Source: Sphingobium psychrophilum (GTDB lineage: Bacteria > Pseudomonadota > Alphaproteobacteria > Sphingomonadales > Sphingomonadaceae). From it: a stretch of DNA of 64,000 nucleotides. A program made the position numbers and the translations under genes. Under the pieces are notes generated by a model that was not told the origin of the DNA, ran no database searches, and saw only the letters and a program-made list of their open reading frames with translations. The stretch lies in contig NZ_JABBFV010000011.1 of the NCBI RefSeq assembly GCF_012927105.1, positions 86,550 to 150,549 on the forward strand, written 5' to 3'. Below, piece after piece: positions 63,315 to 64,000 of this stretch (within the stretch, counting starts at the first letter, position 1; the number at the start of each line of letters is the position of its first letter).

Positions 63315-63690
63315 CGCCGGAACGGGCGGTTGCGCTCCGCCTGAGCAAAATATGCAGACGCCTTGCGCAGGATCTCGTTGGCCTGCCGCAACTCACGGAC
63401 CTCGCGCTCCAGCGCCTTCATCTTGTCGGCAACCTCGGTCGGAACACCGGCGCGCTTGCCGCTGTTGACCTCCGCCTTCTTCACCCACTCATGCAGTGTC
63501 TGCGGAACGCAGCCGATCTTCTCCGCGATCGAAACCACCGCCGCCTAGCGCGACGGGAAATCGCGCTCGTGATCGGCCACCATACGCACCGCCCGCTCGC
63601 GGACTTCCGGCGCAAACTTGTTCGTTGTCTTGCTCATACAGGCCCCACCTTCTCAGGAGTTGGAGCCTCCGGCAAACCCGGGGCGGTTCA
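62371..63690 (-). mobile_element. IS3-family insertion sequence, 1320 bp, inactive
   Basis: The ends are imperfect inverted repeats: TGAACCTCCCTGGGTCTGCC at 62371-62390 on the plus strand, and TGAACCGCCCCGGGTTTGCC read on the minus strand from 63690. The left flank (TTC) and the right flank (CAT) do not match, so no target duplication is visible. Both transposase frames are broken. The element is old or was brought in by recombination. Confidence 0.85.
63311..63637 (-). pseudogene. IS3-family transposase orfA with an internal stop
   Basis: The frame starts at 63637 ([19 protein letters not shown]) but contains an in-frame TAG at 63547-63545, in the place where related proteins have Trp ([15 protein letters not shown]). 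The rest, [24 protein letters not shown] followed by a leucine-zipper helix, is normal. The stop makes the helix-turn-helix protein incomplete, so the element cannot move by itself. Confidence 0.87.
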
Positions 63691-64000
63691 CATGCGGCCG
63701 GGTAGGGCTGATGACTGACCAACAAAATTCCTCCCATCGGAATTAAAGCTGAGCGGTTTTGTTGCGGGTTTGGACGGATGATTCGATGACGCGCGGCGGA
63801 GCAGGCCATAGCCTTTGCAGTTCGGCGGCAAAGGTTGCCAGGGTCACAAGACGTCCAGATATGTAAAGGCTATTTAGACCCAACTTGAACAGCGCTTTCA
63901 CAAAAGCCGTTTATGTTCAATGGCATGCGCGCGCCGGCGCAAGTGTTACCACTACATTTTTTGGGGTCGGTTGAGCTTGCAGAGGCTCAGGTTTGCGGCG
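63691..64000. other. Window end without a recognised gene
   Basis: No convincing gene is seen in the last 310 bases. A short minus-strand frame overlapping the IS end has no ribosome binding site. An AT-rich patch and a TTTTTTGGGGTCGG segment near 63957 might be the edge of another element, but I cannot identify it. Confidence 0.4.

Noticed and set aside
1..64000. tRNA, rRNA, CRISPR arrays or prophage genes
   Set aside because: I looked for the usual signs on both strands and saw none; without tools a small RNA gene could be missed.

Overview
The window is GC-rich, densely packed bacterial DNA. Gene content and protein style suggest an alphaproteobacterium, most likely a sphingomonad (Sphingomonas, Sphingobium or Novosphingobium); this is inference from family resemblance, not a database match. 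Most of the window is a heavy-metal resistance and handling island, with two insertion sequences, remnants of lost genes and several regulators of the MerR family.

Region 1 (1-7707, all minus strand) is a carbohydrate block: gnd, zwf and a Cof-type HAD phosphatase in one translationally coupled run, then a large glycosyltransferase with an extra C-terminal helical domain, and an Nramp-like divalent metal transporter.

Region 2 (7985-15428, minus strand) is a metal-linked redox and small-protein block. A heptaheme cytochrome c, a cytochrome b-like membrane protein and a fused FAD/NAD(P)/2Fe-2S reductase with a Met/His-rich periplasmic N-terminus sit beside a Met-rich exported protein. Next come DUF1622, two MerR regulators, two lipoproteins and a tandem pair of near-identical small exported proteins. 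I regard the redox part as the best candidate for an undescribed system.

Region 3 (16041-27392, plus strand) is a copper/silver block: DUF305, an 894-residue epimerase/membrane fusion with a Met/His-rich linker, DUF411, two small Met/Cys-rich exported proteins, then cusC-cusB-cusA-cusF. An IS5-family element follows, inserted in the last codons of a ygjV-like gene.

Region 4 (29246-38966) holds a CsoR/RcnR-type repressor divergent from an NreB-like nickel exporter, a first czcCBA operon with a His-rich leader protein, an aspartic protease/PDZ protein, and an orphan cusF fused to the remnant 3' end of a second cusA.

Region 5 (39053-47124) holds a mer-like pair (merR/merT without merA) and a pbr-like lead/cadmium block: P1B ATPase plus UppP phosphatase, a CadR/PbrR regulator, a PbrT-like FTR1/cytochrome c protein and a short CDF exporter. 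Three related MerR-family operators, all with 19-bp spacers, tie this block together.

Region 6 (47192-62133, plus strand) holds a second czcCBA operon with its own His-rich leader protein and a DUF190 protein. Then come a small-protein/MgtC block, and a tightly coupled run of ZIP transporter, CDF transporter, P1B-4 ATPase, thioredoxin reductase-like flavoprotein and HAD phosphatase. A dead IS3-family element (62371-63690) closes the window. Together the genes cover uptake, cytoplasmic export by P-type ATPases and CDFs, trans-envelope export by three RND pumps, periplasmic chaperoning and metal-responsive control. No two-component sensor (CzcRS or CusRS) and no mercuric reductase is present in the window.
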